DNA of 64,000 bases, from contig BGKB01000133.1 of the NCBI GenBank assembly GCA_003116975.1, positions 105,789-169,788 on the forward strand. Direction: 5' to 3'. Under the pieces are notes generated by a model. That model ran no database searches. It was not told where the DNA came from and worked only from the letters and a program-made list of their open reading frames with translations. This stretch comes from Aurantiochytrium sp. KH105. Taxonomy: Eukaryota; Sar; Bigyra; Thraustochytrida; Thraustochytriidae. Below, in pieces: positions 8,395 through 17,590 of the stretch (the stretch's first letter is position 1; every line of letters begins with the position of its first letter). The position numbers were made by a program, and so were the translations under genes.

Positions 8395-11300
8395 ATGGAC
8401 CCCAAGGAGGACCCCGAGCCCAAGACGGAGGCGAAGGACTCCTTCAGCAACGACGAGAAGGACAAACAGCAGGAAGAGACGAAGACGGACGAGGTGAACG
8501 AAGAAGATGCTGACAAGGAAAAATCTGAGCCCAAAACTGATGCAGTCATCAAGGATGACAGTTCGAGTGCAGAGCCAAACCCGGCAAACGACGTTGCAAT
8601 GAAAGATGACAAGAGCAGCTCCGCACCAGGTGACGACACGGGCGCAAACGACGCCGACGGAAGTGCAACAAACACGAAAACGAAGGTGGAATCTAACCAG
8701 GCTCCGGCGAACGACGAGGAAATCCTGGATACCACGAAGCAATCATCTCCCGACGACATCAAGAAAGACGAAACAGCTGACAAAACTGAAGCGGGAAACG
8801 AAGCTGCAGTGGACGCCATGGACATCGACGAAGAAGACCAGAATGCTGCTAAGGGGGGTCTCAAAGTGGAAAAGGAAGAAAGCCAAAAGGCTGTGGAGAG
8901 CGAAAAATCTGTGGAAAGCGAAGAAGCGGTGGAAAGCGAAGAAACTGTGGAGAAAGAATTTACTCCACGAAGGTCAACGAGGGACAGAGGCAACAAAAGC
9001 CCGATCCCGTCGTTGGCGAGGACAGGGAAATCGGCAACGAAGAACGGTAGCGAGCGCAGCACGCCCATCTCGCTCAGCACGAACGGACGGAAGAAGAAGA
9101 ACAGTGCGCAGCCAAACAATGCTGGTCTCGACCTTGATCTTTCTGATTCTGACATGCCAAAACGCAATACTCGTGGAAGTACCTCGAGAAAATCTCGCGC
9201 CTCGACGAACAGGGCGGACAATAGCTATCAAAGCTACCACGAGAGAGTCGCTGCCTCCAATGATGATGATCACGGCGAACTCGAGGCAGACGTTGAGGAA
9301 GAGCAAAATGAGGAAGCAGCAGTTGATGCTCTCGCAGGCGACCTTGTCTGGGAGAGCCTCGAGGAGGAGACAGAGTTGCGCAAACGTACGATTGAGGAAA
9401 GCGGTGTCACGCGAAGTGTGAGCGTGACTCAGCCCAAGGAGCTCTCGCATGCCCAGGTGCTCACCGTGTTTCGCTGTATGTGGGACGTTTTGCATGAGCG
9501 CGGGTGGACGGCACGATCGAGTCAGAAAAAGGGTGGCGGCCCCATCTACTTTGTTGCTCCAGGAAGAAGCAAAGCGAAAAAGGCCTCGATGCAGTTCGAC
9601 AAGGACTGGTTTGATTTGAACGCGCTCGTTGCACACGTGAGGAGATTTCACCCGGAACTCTTTGAAAACGCCATGCTACGCGCGGAAGATCTTCCCGAAT
9701 TCAAAGAAAAGTCGACCTACTCGCTCTCCTTGGATGAACTCGAACCGGGAAACATTGTCAAGGAGCGCAAGCGACGCTTGCGGCAGCAGCGCTCGAGCGG
9801 AAGCAAGCCAACAGACTTTGTAATTCCCTTGGGCGCGAACGGAGCCAACGTAGGTCAGCCACTCGAGGCCTCCTCTGCAGCGGGCGCGTCGTCCTCTAAA
9901 TCTTCACATGCGGCCGATGTGCAACGCGCGAAGAATACGTCGCTCAGTGCTGGTCCGGCCAAGAAAAATGGCAAATCGCGTCACGCGCACGGAGCCGAAG
10001 AAGAATCCCCAAGCGAAGAGGAGGAGAGCGACGGAAGCGACGACGAAGAGGAGGAGGATGAGGATGATCTCTTTGAGTTCAAGATCATGTATCCTTGGCT
10101 ACAAATGGCCAAGCGTTGGACTGCGCGTCAAGGCAAAGGTCTTGTGTATTGGTATTACGTCAAACCTGGAGTCGAGTTTAAAAAAGGCAAACCTGTTGGC
10201 AAGCACATGGAGGACTACTTTAACTCCTCGGAGGAAGTGGTCGAGTACGTGAAAAGCAAGGACGATCTTCGCGAGGAGTTCCTAAATTACGCATGGCAAA
10301 TGCGAGCGGGGCCAAGTAAACGTCCAAAGAGCTCTGGAAAGAAGCCCAAAAAGAAGCGCCTCAAGGTCTCCAGTTACGAGGATGAGGATGAGGACGGTGG
10401 CTCTCTTTCGGGCAAACGAAGATCAACGCGGAGAAGAACGCCCACGCGAGCTTCGCGAATGGCTGCTGTCAAGAGCGAGCCTGGCCAATCCAGCTCTCGT
10501 AAGGCAAGCGCTTTCCTCATTGACGATGAGTTCGCATCCATGGGCGGCAAGAAGCGAACGCCCCCCGCGTTCTCGTCGTCCTCGTCGACTTCAAAACAAG
10601 GCGGCAAGCGCAAGCGCGATGGCAAGGCGCCTCGTCGCTCGACATATGTTAACGCTAATGACAGTTCCGAGAGTAGCTCGCCCGGAGGCAAAGAAGGGGC
10701 GGAATCTGACGAAGCGTTTGAGCTTGGCCAGTCGGGAGCTTCTGCAGACTATGACGACAGCTCCACATCCGGTGCACGCAGGTCATATAACCCAAGTCAG
10801 AAAAGCAAAAGCAATTCGCGGCGGTCCTCGGGCACGGGAAAGAACCCCCGATCCTTTTCATCATCCTCTGCGCCGGCAAATGCAAAGCACAAGCCGCAAG
10901 AAACGAAGCCTCGATCCGCCGCGCAAGCGGAAGATCTTGCGCGAAAAGCTGCTCTCGAAGCTGCCCTGATCCACCGGCACCAACAGCAGCATCTTGCCGC
11001 TAGTCAGTCTAGGGGTGCTGCCTCGTACCTCAACCACGCGGGCAACCTCGGCTACGGTGAAGCGAGAGTGAACAGCTGGCCTGGTGAACATTCCGAATTT
11101 GGCGCCGCCTTGCCCCAGGCCTTCACCATGCAGAGTGGCGCCGCCTCGGGCGCGTCTTCACGCATTTTCCAGGACTTCAAATTCCTTCTTCTTCCCGAAG
11201 TTCCTACACAAGTACGATTTGAGATCGAGGCCATGGGTGGCAGCGTGATCGAATCGACGGCCAGCTGGGAGCTAAGCGCCCTTCCGCCCGTCGAGGAGCT

Positions 11301-12474
11301 TGAAGACTTGCTCTCACAAACGCCCGTGGTGATTGGAAATCTCACTGCTATTCACACGGCCCTGTGGTGGGCCATCATCGCCACGGGGGCGCGTGTGATG
11401 CAGTGCGAGTTTGTGCACGATGCCTTTGAGCACGAGGAGGTCCCACGTGATTGGTTAGCCTTTGAGATTCCTGCTGGGCCCAGCGTTTTTGGCAAGGGGA
11501 ATTACGAGTACCTTTCAAAGCCCTTGTCTTTCCCGGCGCCCTTTCTCAAGCCCTCGGAGCGTGTCTTGAAAGGTTGGACATTCTTTGTGCTTCCTTGCTA
11601 CCGGCGTCGCGTCATGGCAACTACGGTCAAGCTAGCGGGTGCCGAGGTCGTCTCAAACCTCGAGGACTTGCCAGACACAGGCTTTGTTCTCTGCGACCCT
11701 GATGGAGACCTGGACATGGACGAGTGCAGCGAGACCCTCGATGAAATTCACGAGCGTGGGCTCACGAGCAAGCTCATGACGTACGAGATCGTCATCCAGA
11801 GTCTCATTTGCGGAAACGCGCTTTCTGAAAAGGAACGCGAGCTTGCAATCTTTCGTCTTCCCTCTCGGCTCTTCCAGCCTTGTAACGAAGAGGAAAAGCA
11901 AAATCGCGAATCACCTTACAAGGGGTCACGTACGTCCAGGGAAGGTGGCGACACAGGCTCGCAAGGCATGCAACGCGACGCGAGTTCCACCTCCTCTTCG
12001 AACCAGCTGGTGTCGTTCGGCACGAAGATGTTTTACGAGTCTGCCAAGTTTCTTCCGGCTGGGGAACAGCTTCGAACCGCGCGATCGCCGCAATTCAGCT
12101 TTATTCGATCTCAGGACATTCGCATTCCTTGCGGTGCAATGATTTTTGTCCGTCGCATCAGCGATCCCATCGGGGCTGCGCTGCCCCCGCGACCTGCCAA
12201 GCTTCTCAAGGTGAAGATGCTCAAGGGTGTGCCATGGATGCACGTGCGAATCTTCAAGTTCAATCCCCAGACGCAATCTGGTGCCTGGGCCTTGACCCCC
12301 GTGGACGAGTACTGCGAGCTCAAACTAGAGCACGCGCTTGGGCCTGTGATCTCCGTTTCGTACCAGCACACTCGCCGTCTCGCGATCGACAGTTCTCGCC
12401 AGCCCATGAAGCGCATCGCCCGCCCTAACCAGGACAATGCCTTTCGAAACACCATTTACCACATCGAGAGCTAG
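8395..12474 (+). CDS. Large acidic nuclear protein with GW/YY modules and 53BP1-like tandem BRCT
   Basis: 1359 aa from the ATG at 8395 (MDPKEDPEPKTE). Residues 1-320 are acidic low complexity rich in Lys/Glu/Asp/Ser, with short VESEEAVESEE repeats. Two related modules follow, at about 352-422 (FRCMWDVLHERGWTARS, PIYFVAPG) and 560-635 (YPWLQMAKRWTARQGKG, YWYYVKPG). A basic Ser-rich linker has NLS-like clusters (GKKPKKKRLKV). Tandem BRCT-like domains span about 922-1142 (FKFLLLPEV; EFVHDAF; LKGWTFFVLP). The inter-BRCT IPAG motif and layout resemble 53BP1/Crb2. The last 130 residues (IRIPCGAMIFVRR, WMHVRIFKF, EYCELKL) look BAH-like, weakly. A chromatin-bound DNA-damage or transcription adaptor is inferred. 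Confidence 0.7.
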   Translation: MDPKEDPEPKTEAKDSFSNDEKDKQQEETKTDEVNEEDADKEKSEPKTDAVIKDDSSSAEPNPANDVAMKDDKSSSAPGDDTGANDADGSATNTKTKVESNQAPANDEEILDTTKQSSPDDIKKDETADKTEAGNEAAVDAMDIDEEDQNAAKGGLKVEKEESQKAVESEKSVESEEAVESEETVEKEFTPRRSTRDRGNKSPIPSLARTGKSATKNGSERSTPISLSTNGRKKKNSAQPNNAGLDLDLSDSDMPKRNTRGSTSRKSRASTNRADNSYQSYHERVAASNDDDHGELEADVEEEQNEEAAVDALAGDLVWESLEEETELRKRTIEESGVTRSVSVTQPKELSHAQVLTVFRCMWDVLHERGWTARSSQKKGGGPIYFVAPGRSKAKKASMQFDKDWFDLNALVAHVRRFHPELFENAMLRAEDLPEFKEKSTYSLSLDELEPGNIVKERKRRLRQQRSSGSKPTDFVIPLGANGANVGQPLEASSAAGASSSKSSHAADVQRAKNTSLSAGPAKKNGKSRHAHGAEEESPSEEEESDGSDDEEEEDEDDLFEFKIMYPWLQMAKRWTARQGKGLVYWYYVKPGVEFKKGKPVGKHMEDYFNSSEEVVEYVKSKDDLREEFLNYAWQMRAGPSKRPKSSGKKPKKKRLKVSSYEDEDEDGGSLSGKRRSTRRRTPTRASRMAAVKSEPGQSSSRKASAFLIDDEFASMGGKKRTPPAFSSSSSTSKQGGKRKRDGKAPRRSTYVNANDSSESSSPGGKEGAESDEAFELGQSGASADYDDSSTSGARRSYNPSQKSKSNSRRSSGTGKNPRSFSSSSAPANAKHKPQETKPRSAAQAEDLARKAALEAALIHRHQQQHLAASQSRGAASYLNHAGNLGYGEARVNSWPGEHSEFGAALPQAFTMQSGAASGASSRIFQDFKFLLLPEVPTQVRFEIEAMGGSVIESTASWELSALPPVEELEDLLSQTPVVIGNLTAIHTALWWAIIATGARVMQCEFVHDAFEHEEVPRDWLAFEIPAGPSVFGKGNYEYLSKPLSFPAPFLKPSERVLKGWTFFVLPCYRRRVMATTVKLAGAEVVSNLEDLPDTGFVLCDPDGDLDMDECSETLDEIHERGLTSKLMTYEIVIQSLICGNALSEKERELAIFRLPSRLFQPCNEEEKQNRESPYKGSRTSREGGDTGSQGMQRDASSTSSSNQLVSFGTKMFYESAKFLPAGEQLRTARSPQFSFIRSQDIRIPCGAMIFVRRISDPIGAALPPRPAKLLKVKMLKGVPWMHVRIFKFNPQTQSGAWALTPVDEYCELKLEHALGPVISVSYQHTRRLAIDSSRQPMKRIARPNQDNAFRNTIYHIES

Positions 12475-12853
12475 GTAGGTCTTTAACGCGCTACGCACAC
12501 CGTACATCATTTGCAAGGTAGGGTCCGTGCAAAGGTCCCAGGTGCGTGTGTGGTCATCTTGATCAGTCTTTAGGCGACAGGAATGCTAGCTTGCAAAAAG
12601 ATCATACCAAACGTTCAGCTGTGAAGTCTCATCTCTTCTCCTCCTACTTGTCAGGTATATTTTATTTTAAAAGCCAGTGTTCTACTATCCTGCCCCGTAA
12701 ACATTGTCGTGTTGCAGTGCATTGATGTGACATCCCTTTTGCAGGGCTCAATAAAGTTGCGTTGCGCTCGATGTTGATCTTGCGTCTGGTTCTTGCCGCA
12801 ACTGGGCACAGCTAGGTCTAACGACAGATCTCGAAAGTGGAAAAAAGAGCGCG
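12475..12853. promoter_or_regulatory. Intergenic, upstream of OGT-like gene
   Basis: This 379 bp region sits between two plus-strand genes and is AT-richer near 12655-12675 (TATATTTTATTTTAAAAG). It is the presumed terminator of the BRCT gene and promoter of the next. No gene is seen. Confidence 0.4.
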
Positions 12854-15280
12854 ATGCTGCAAGGCCAGCGTGGCCTGCGAGGTGGCCGCCACCTTTGCCT
12901 GGCCCGCGCGAACGTGGTGCAGAGGCTCGCGTTGACGCTCGCACTATGCCTGGCTCTGACGGTTGCCCTGGCAGTAGCCATTGACGCGACCACTCACGAG
13001 TCAACCGGCACCACGGCCGCTGGAGAGGCGCTTTTTGCGCGGATGAAAGCGTGCAGGACGGCTGCAGAGAGGGCCGACGAAGTCCTGCGCATCGCAAATC
13101 TATGTCAAGAAAAGACCGAGGGCACCGGACATTGTCCCTTGGTCGTAGAACTCGCCATGGCAGCAGCAGATATCCATTACGCGGGAGACCTTGAAGAAGC
13201 GCGAGCGCCATATGAGCGCGTACTGCAAATGCTCCCTAAATCGACACAGGTACACGCAGTTGTTCTCAACAATCTGGGTCGCCTGGTGTCTGATCTTGGT
13301 GACCAGGATACCGCGATGGAAAGATTCGAGTCATGCCGTCAAATGTACGACTTTGAGGAGGGCGTCTCGTGGCTTCGCGAGCTGCACGCACACTTGTGGA
13401 ATAACATCGGGCTGGCGCATCACCGTCGAGGGCGAGAACACGATGATCTTGCCAAGGTCGCCTTTGAAAGGTCGCTCACCCTCGATCCATTGCTTGAAGA
13501 TGGCGAGGCCTGGTTTAACCTCGGCGTAGTGAGCAAGAACCTCGGTCAGCACGATATCGCGTTTCGAGCATATGAGCGCTCGCTCGAGATCAATCCAACA
13601 AGCGTGGCTCCGCTCATCAATCTAGCTGCGCTTTTTCACGAGCACCAGTCTCTGGACGTGGCGGCGATGCGATACCAACAAGTCATCAATGTTTCCCCTC
13701 CAGGATCTGACCTTCGTCGTATGGCACTCATAAACCTCGGAACAGTCTATACGGAGCTCGGCGATGCGACGCGAGCCGTGTCAAATTATCTGCGTGCTCT
13801 AGAAGAGGCAAACGAAGAAGTTCGGGACGAAATCGATTTATCTGTGCGCTGCAGTGTGGCGGTCACGCAACGAATTGGTTGTAATTGGTCAGACTTTGAC
13901 CGCGATACGGCTTGGTTGGAGCAAAACGTTGACAGACGCGAGCTACAGCACGGCAAAGACCCTTCGTGTCTGCCATTTGATACTCTTTTGCGAGAGTATT
14001 CATGGGAGTTTCGCAGACGCGTTGCCGAAGTTCACGCTGCCCAATTTGGCCCACCAGGCAGTCGCCCAGAGCTCGCAAAGACGGGAGAACGTGTGCGCGT
14101 CGGGTACTTTTCCTATGACTTTAACGACCACCCAACGGCCCACTTATGCGAGGACCTTTTTGACCTTCACGCCTTGCATCGGCGCGTCGACTCGTTCACA
14201 CTGAATTTTGGCAAGGATGACGGCTCGGATTTTCGTAAGCGAATCGAGCATGCTGGCGCCGGCTTCAGGGATTTGAGTTTGTTGTCGCATTCGGAGAGTG
14301 TACGCGTGATTCGCGACGAGCTGCGCATCGAGATTCTCATGGATATGCAAGGCTTTACGCGCGGAGGACGACCCGAGATCGTCGTGGCGCGTCCAGCACC
14401 CATCGTTGTTAATTATCTGGTCTTTGCAGGAACCTCTGGTGCTGCATTTGTAGACTATTTTATTGGGGACCGCATCGCCAGTCCTCTCGCCGAACTCGCG
14501 CCGCACTTTTCAGAAAAGCTTGTGCTGATGCCTCATTCCTACCAGGTCAACACGTACACCAAAACTCTCGGGCCAGAGGGCGTTCCCGGGATTCTTGGCC
14601 AGACTGAATGGGATGACTATTGCGAGCGTTTTGATGAGCTCGACGGTTCGAGTTTCGTCTTTGCGAACTTTAACAAGAACGACAAGCACGAACCACTCTC
14701 TTTCGAGACATGGATGCAAATTCTTCGTCGGACACCGGGGAGCGTCCTTTGGCTACTAGAGCCTCCGCGTCGCTTGGCGCCCGGGCAGACGCGAGAGAAT
14801 TTGATTCAGCAGGCTCGCGCCCGTGGTGTCGACGCTTCACGATTGCGATTTGCACGACGCGCCCCTAAAGCGGAGCATGTGGCGCGTCATGGATGCGCCG
14901 ACATCTTCCTCGACACGCTCGTCTATGGCGCGCATTCAACTGCAACGGACGCTCTCCGGGGAGGACTCCCAGTGCTCACTGTAGCAGGTAGTGCTTTTGC
15001 GTCGCGAGTAGCCGCATCCCTGCTTTCTGCTCATGGTGTGGCAGATATGCTTGTGGCTCATTCTGTCAAAGACTTTATTGATACGGCTGTCGATTTGTAC
15101 CAGCGTCCAGACCTGGTAAAAGCTTTAAAGCAGCAGATTTTGGCCAAATCCGAGACCTCGTCTCCCCTCTTTGATGTTGACACTTATGCCGTTCATCTCG
15201 AGCGCGCGTTCCGCGCCATGGTAGACTTGCGACTCATGAATCGTGTAAACCACATTCTGGTCCGAGCTGGTGGTACCTAA
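12854..15280 (+). CDS. Membrane-anchored OGT/SPINDLY-like TPR glycosyltransferase (GT41)
   Basis: 808 aa from the ATG at 12854. A basic start precedes a strong hydrophobic segment (about residues 25-43, ALTLALCLALTVALAVAI), so the protein probably enters the secretory pathway or is an anchored type II protein. TPR repeats fill about 80-370 (for example AWFNLGVVSKNLGQHDIAF and ALINLGTVYTELGDATRAV). The GT41 domain runs from about 411: VRVGYFSYDFNDHPTAHL carries the conserved His region, NFNKNDKHE near 604 holds the Lys expected for nucleotide-sugar binding, and AHSTATD with ASRVAASLL matches the UDP-binding C-lobe. Family members transfer GlcNAc or fucose to Ser/Thr. Classic OGT and SPY are cytosolic or nuclear, so the N-terminal anchor is unusual. 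Confidence 0.85.
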   Translation: MLQGQRGLRGGRHLCLARANVVQRLALTLALCLALTVALAVAIDATTHESTGTTAAGEALFARMKACRTAAERADEVLRIANLCQEKTEGTGHCPLVVELAMAAADIHYAGDLEEARAPYERVLQMLPKSTQVHAVVLNNLGRLVSDLGDQDTAMERFESCRQMYDFEEGVSWLRELHAHLWNNIGLAHHRRGREHDDLAKVAFERSLTLDPLLEDGEAWFNLGVVSKNLGQHDIAFRAYERSLEINPTSVAPLINLAALFHEHQSLDVAAMRYQQVINVSPPGSDLRRMALINLGTVYTELGDATRAVSNYLRALEEANEEVRDEIDLSVRCSVAVTQRIGCNWSDFDRDTAWLEQNVDRRELQHGKDPSCLPFDTLLREYSWEFRRRVAEVHAAQFGPPGSRPELAKTGERVRVGYFSYDFNDHPTAHLCEDLFDLHALHRRVDSFTLNFGKDDGSDFRKRIEHAGAGFRDLSLLSHSESVRVIRDELRIEILMDMQGFTRGGRPEIVVARPAPIVVNYLVFAGTSGAAFVDYFIGDRIASPLAELAPHFSEKLVLMPHSYQVNTYTKTLGPEGVPGILGQTEWDDYCERFDELDGSSFVFANFNKNDKHEPLSFETWMQILRRTPGSVLWLLEPPRRLAPGQTRENLIQQARARGVDASRLRFARRAPKAEHVARHGCADIFLDTLVYGAHSTATDALRGGLPVLTVAGSAFASRVAASLLSAHGVADMLVAHSVKDFIDTAVDLYQRPDLVKALKQQILAKSETSSPLFDVDTYAVHLERAFRAMVDLRLMNRVNHILVRAGGT

Positions 15281-15718
15281 CCAATGTAGTCTGTCCATGC
15301 TTGTAAATTATTTTGCCGCTAGTCGCGAGTCCTGTTCGCTTCGTTCATGGATCTTCAATTTGGTTCAACTTCATTATTTACTTATTTTTTTTTGGCGATG
15401 AACTACTTTCGCATTTTTGCGTGCATTTATGGTTCGCAACATCTCGATCTCGTCAAGGTATAACACGAAAAGTAAGGTCATTTGTGCAGGACTGCGAACT
15501 GCCATGTCCTCTTTGTCACTTTGGGGGCTTGAAAAAAAAAAGAAAGCACACATGTGCCGGAACTTCCGACGGGGAAGCTTGCTGACCAGAACGCCGCAGC
15601 AAAGAACCAGATTTCCGAGCAGGTTTTGAATCTGAAAGTAAGTGCTCAGGCAGTGTCGAGTTGTATGCACATGGAGAGAGTGGAACTCCTGAAAGAATGT
15701 CTGTCGCCGAGGCGGACA
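15281..15718. other. Convergent 3' intergenic region
   Basis: This 438 bp region lies between the stops of the OGT-like and TRM11 genes. It has T-runs (about 15378-15394) and an A-run (15532-15541) consistent with 3' UTRs. No gene is seen. Confidence 0.6.
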
Positions 15719-17590
15719 TTAGCGTCCAATTTCGCGAAGCTTTGCGATGGAGGCCACAGCAGCGGCTGTAGCTGCAGCTTGCTCGTCGACTGTTGCCCCA
15801 TCATCCGTTTGAGCCGTTTCTGAAATTACAAGTGCTCGACGAGTTTCAGCCCGATACTCGTCAGCAAGATCATAATCGTAAGGCGCAGTCTTTTCCATGG
15901 TAATGAGCATGCGGCCAAGCGGCGGGCGCAGCGGTTCGACGCTGCGAGCCACGAGCGTGAGGCAGGGGTGCGTGGGAATAATTTCTTCGACAAAGCAAGT
16001 ACGATCGATCGGTAAAAGGTAGACAAGGCGACCGCCAACCTTGAGCAAACGCGCACTGGCATCGACGAGATCGGCCATGAGCTCCATGGTCTCGTAGGGC
16101 TGCACAGGGGCGATATAAGCGATATCTTCGCGTCCCTGTGCAGCGACATCCTCAATGAGGGGACGCTTCGATACGTCGCGACCTACCTTCTTTGCGCCGG
16201 CGCGGATTCCATAGGGTGGGTCACAGACAATCGCGTCGTAAATGCCCCCATTGGGCTCGCGCAGAGAGCGGCCGCGGGGAGAAAAGTCGAGCCTGAGCAG
16301 ATCTGGCCGAGGGAGCTTGTACTGGTCGAAGGTGTCGTTTACAGTGGCGTCCGTGACGCCGCGGCGTCCCTGGAGCAGCATGAAGTCGATGTCGCCACCT
16401 TGGCAAACGGCACCGAAGACAGTGCAGGGAACGAGCAGGCTCCCCGTGCCGACAAAGGGATCGATGACGAGCTGCCCGGCGTCGACTTTGGCCTGATTTG
16501 CCATAATGAACGACATGGTGGACTCCATCGATGTGGGGCCGAGAAAGGCGCGTTTCTTTAGTGTATAGGCTTCCGCGAGACTGCGACTTCCCGTGGCGAT
16601 GGCCCGCGCAATAAAGACGTGAGTGGGCCGATGTTGATCTCGCGCGGCGTGAAGGGCTTTGGTGTATTGCTCTTGTTTATCAAGGCGCTCCTTCTCGAGC
16701 GCGGCCTGGGCATCGGCATCCGTCGGAGGCTGAGGTTTACTAGGAGGACCGCCAGTCTTTTCGTCGCGTTCACGGCGTGCGATTTTTTCCTTTGTAATTT
16801 TGCGGCGAGTCATCCCCTTGGCTCGCATTTCCTCTTTCCATGCAAGGCGCTGGCGGCGTTTCTTTTCTCGCTTGGAAATAAGTTCGACTTCGCCGTCCTC
16901 TCGTGTCCACGTTTGCTGGTTAACTGGATTAGACTTGCGTAGGGGCTCGGTGTTGAAGCAGTCGATGACCCAGAGGATGCAGTCCGGTTCTGTGAGGCTG
17001 ACCTTGCCGCGCAGACCTGGTTTCATGGCCAGCAGGCTCTCGCGTCGTGCCTGTTCTTCGGTGTTGGAGATTTTGCGTCCGTAGGCGCGTACCCGAACGC
17101 ACCAGGTCTTGTCTTCCTGCGCGAAGGGCTCGCGACGTTCGGCGGGGCAGTGCGACATTTGCGCAAAGGCCCCGTCAAGCGAGGGTCCTGCGCCCCAGAC
17201 TTCGTAGATGGCCTTGATGCACATGGACCTAGCACAGATGGCTTTGACGCACTCTTCGGAGGGGAAGTTGGCCCGTACAAAGGGTAGGCCCTTCTGCATG
17301 GACGACTTGTCGTAGACCGAAGCGCTGTCCTTGACGCCTGCCGTGAGGTCCAAGAGCGCGTCGAGCTCTTGGACCCAAAAGTCCGGGTGTTTGTCTCTGA
17401 AGTGCACGAGATGTCTGCCGCGCTCGAAGTCCGGCTTCATGAGCGGGTCCTCCTCCATGGTCGCTGGGCTCGTCGCCTCGACTTGGCCGGTGGTGCCGGT
17501 GGTGGTGGTGGTGGTGGTGGTGGTGGTGGCGGCACTCTGCGTCCCAGCCACGCCGTCTTGAACCTCGCTCGCGTTCTCCGTCTGCGCCAT
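15719..17590 (-). CDS. TRM11: tRNA (guanine10-N2)-methyltransferase catalytic subunit (TRM11)
   Basis: 623 aa from the ATG at 17590 (MAQTENASEVQDG); the frame continues 14 codons upstream only to a GTG. A poly-Thr run encoded by an ACC repeat precedes the conserved start (HLVHFRDKHPDFWVQELDALL). The N-terminal half has the TRM11 NTD/THUMP arrangement. The Rossmann methyltransferase part shows VIDPFVGTGSLLVP (SAM site), GGDID and the catalytic DPPYGIR near residue 458. It makes m2G10 in tRNA with the TRM112 activator, which is not in this window. A Lys/Arg-rich insertion of about 100 residues (KKRRQRLAWKEEMRAKGMTR) separates THUMP from the methylase and may bind RNA. The rest of the fold looks intact. 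Confidence 0.9.
   Translation of the reverse strand: MAQTENASEVQDGVAGTQSAATTTTTTTTTTGTTGQVEATSPATMEEDPLMKPDFERGRHLVHFRDKHPDFWVQELDALLDLTAGVKDSASVYDKSSMQKGLPFVRANFPSEECVKAICARSMCIKAIYEVWGAGPSLDGAFAQMSHCPAERREPFAQEDKTWCVRVRAYGRKISNTEEQARRESLLAMKPGLRGKVSLTEPDCILWVIDCFNTEPLRKSNPVNQQTWTREDGEVELISKREKKRRQRLAWKEEMRAKGMTRRKITKEKIARRERDEKTGGPPSKPQPPTDADAQAALEKERLDKQEQYTKALHAARDQHRPTHVFIARAIATGSRSLAEAYTLKKRAFLGPTSMESTMSFIMANQAKVDAGQLVIDPFVGTGSLLVPCTVFGAVCQGGDIDFMLLQGRRGVTDATVNDTFDQYKLPRPDLLRLDFSPRGRSLREPNGGIYDAIVCDPPYGIRAGAKKVGRDVSKRPLIEDVAAQGREDIAYIAPVQPYETMELMADLVDASARLLKVGGRLVYLLPIDRTCFVEEIIPTHPCLTLVARSVEPLRPPLGRMLITMEKTAPYDYDLADEYRAETRRALVISETAQTDDGATVDEQAAATAAAVASIAKLREIGR
17488..17533. repeat. 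(GGT)n microsatellite inside TRM11
   Basis: About 13 GGT/ACC units encode a Thr run near residue 25 of TRM11. It lies outside the conserved domains, so length changes should be tolerated. Confidence 0.9.
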
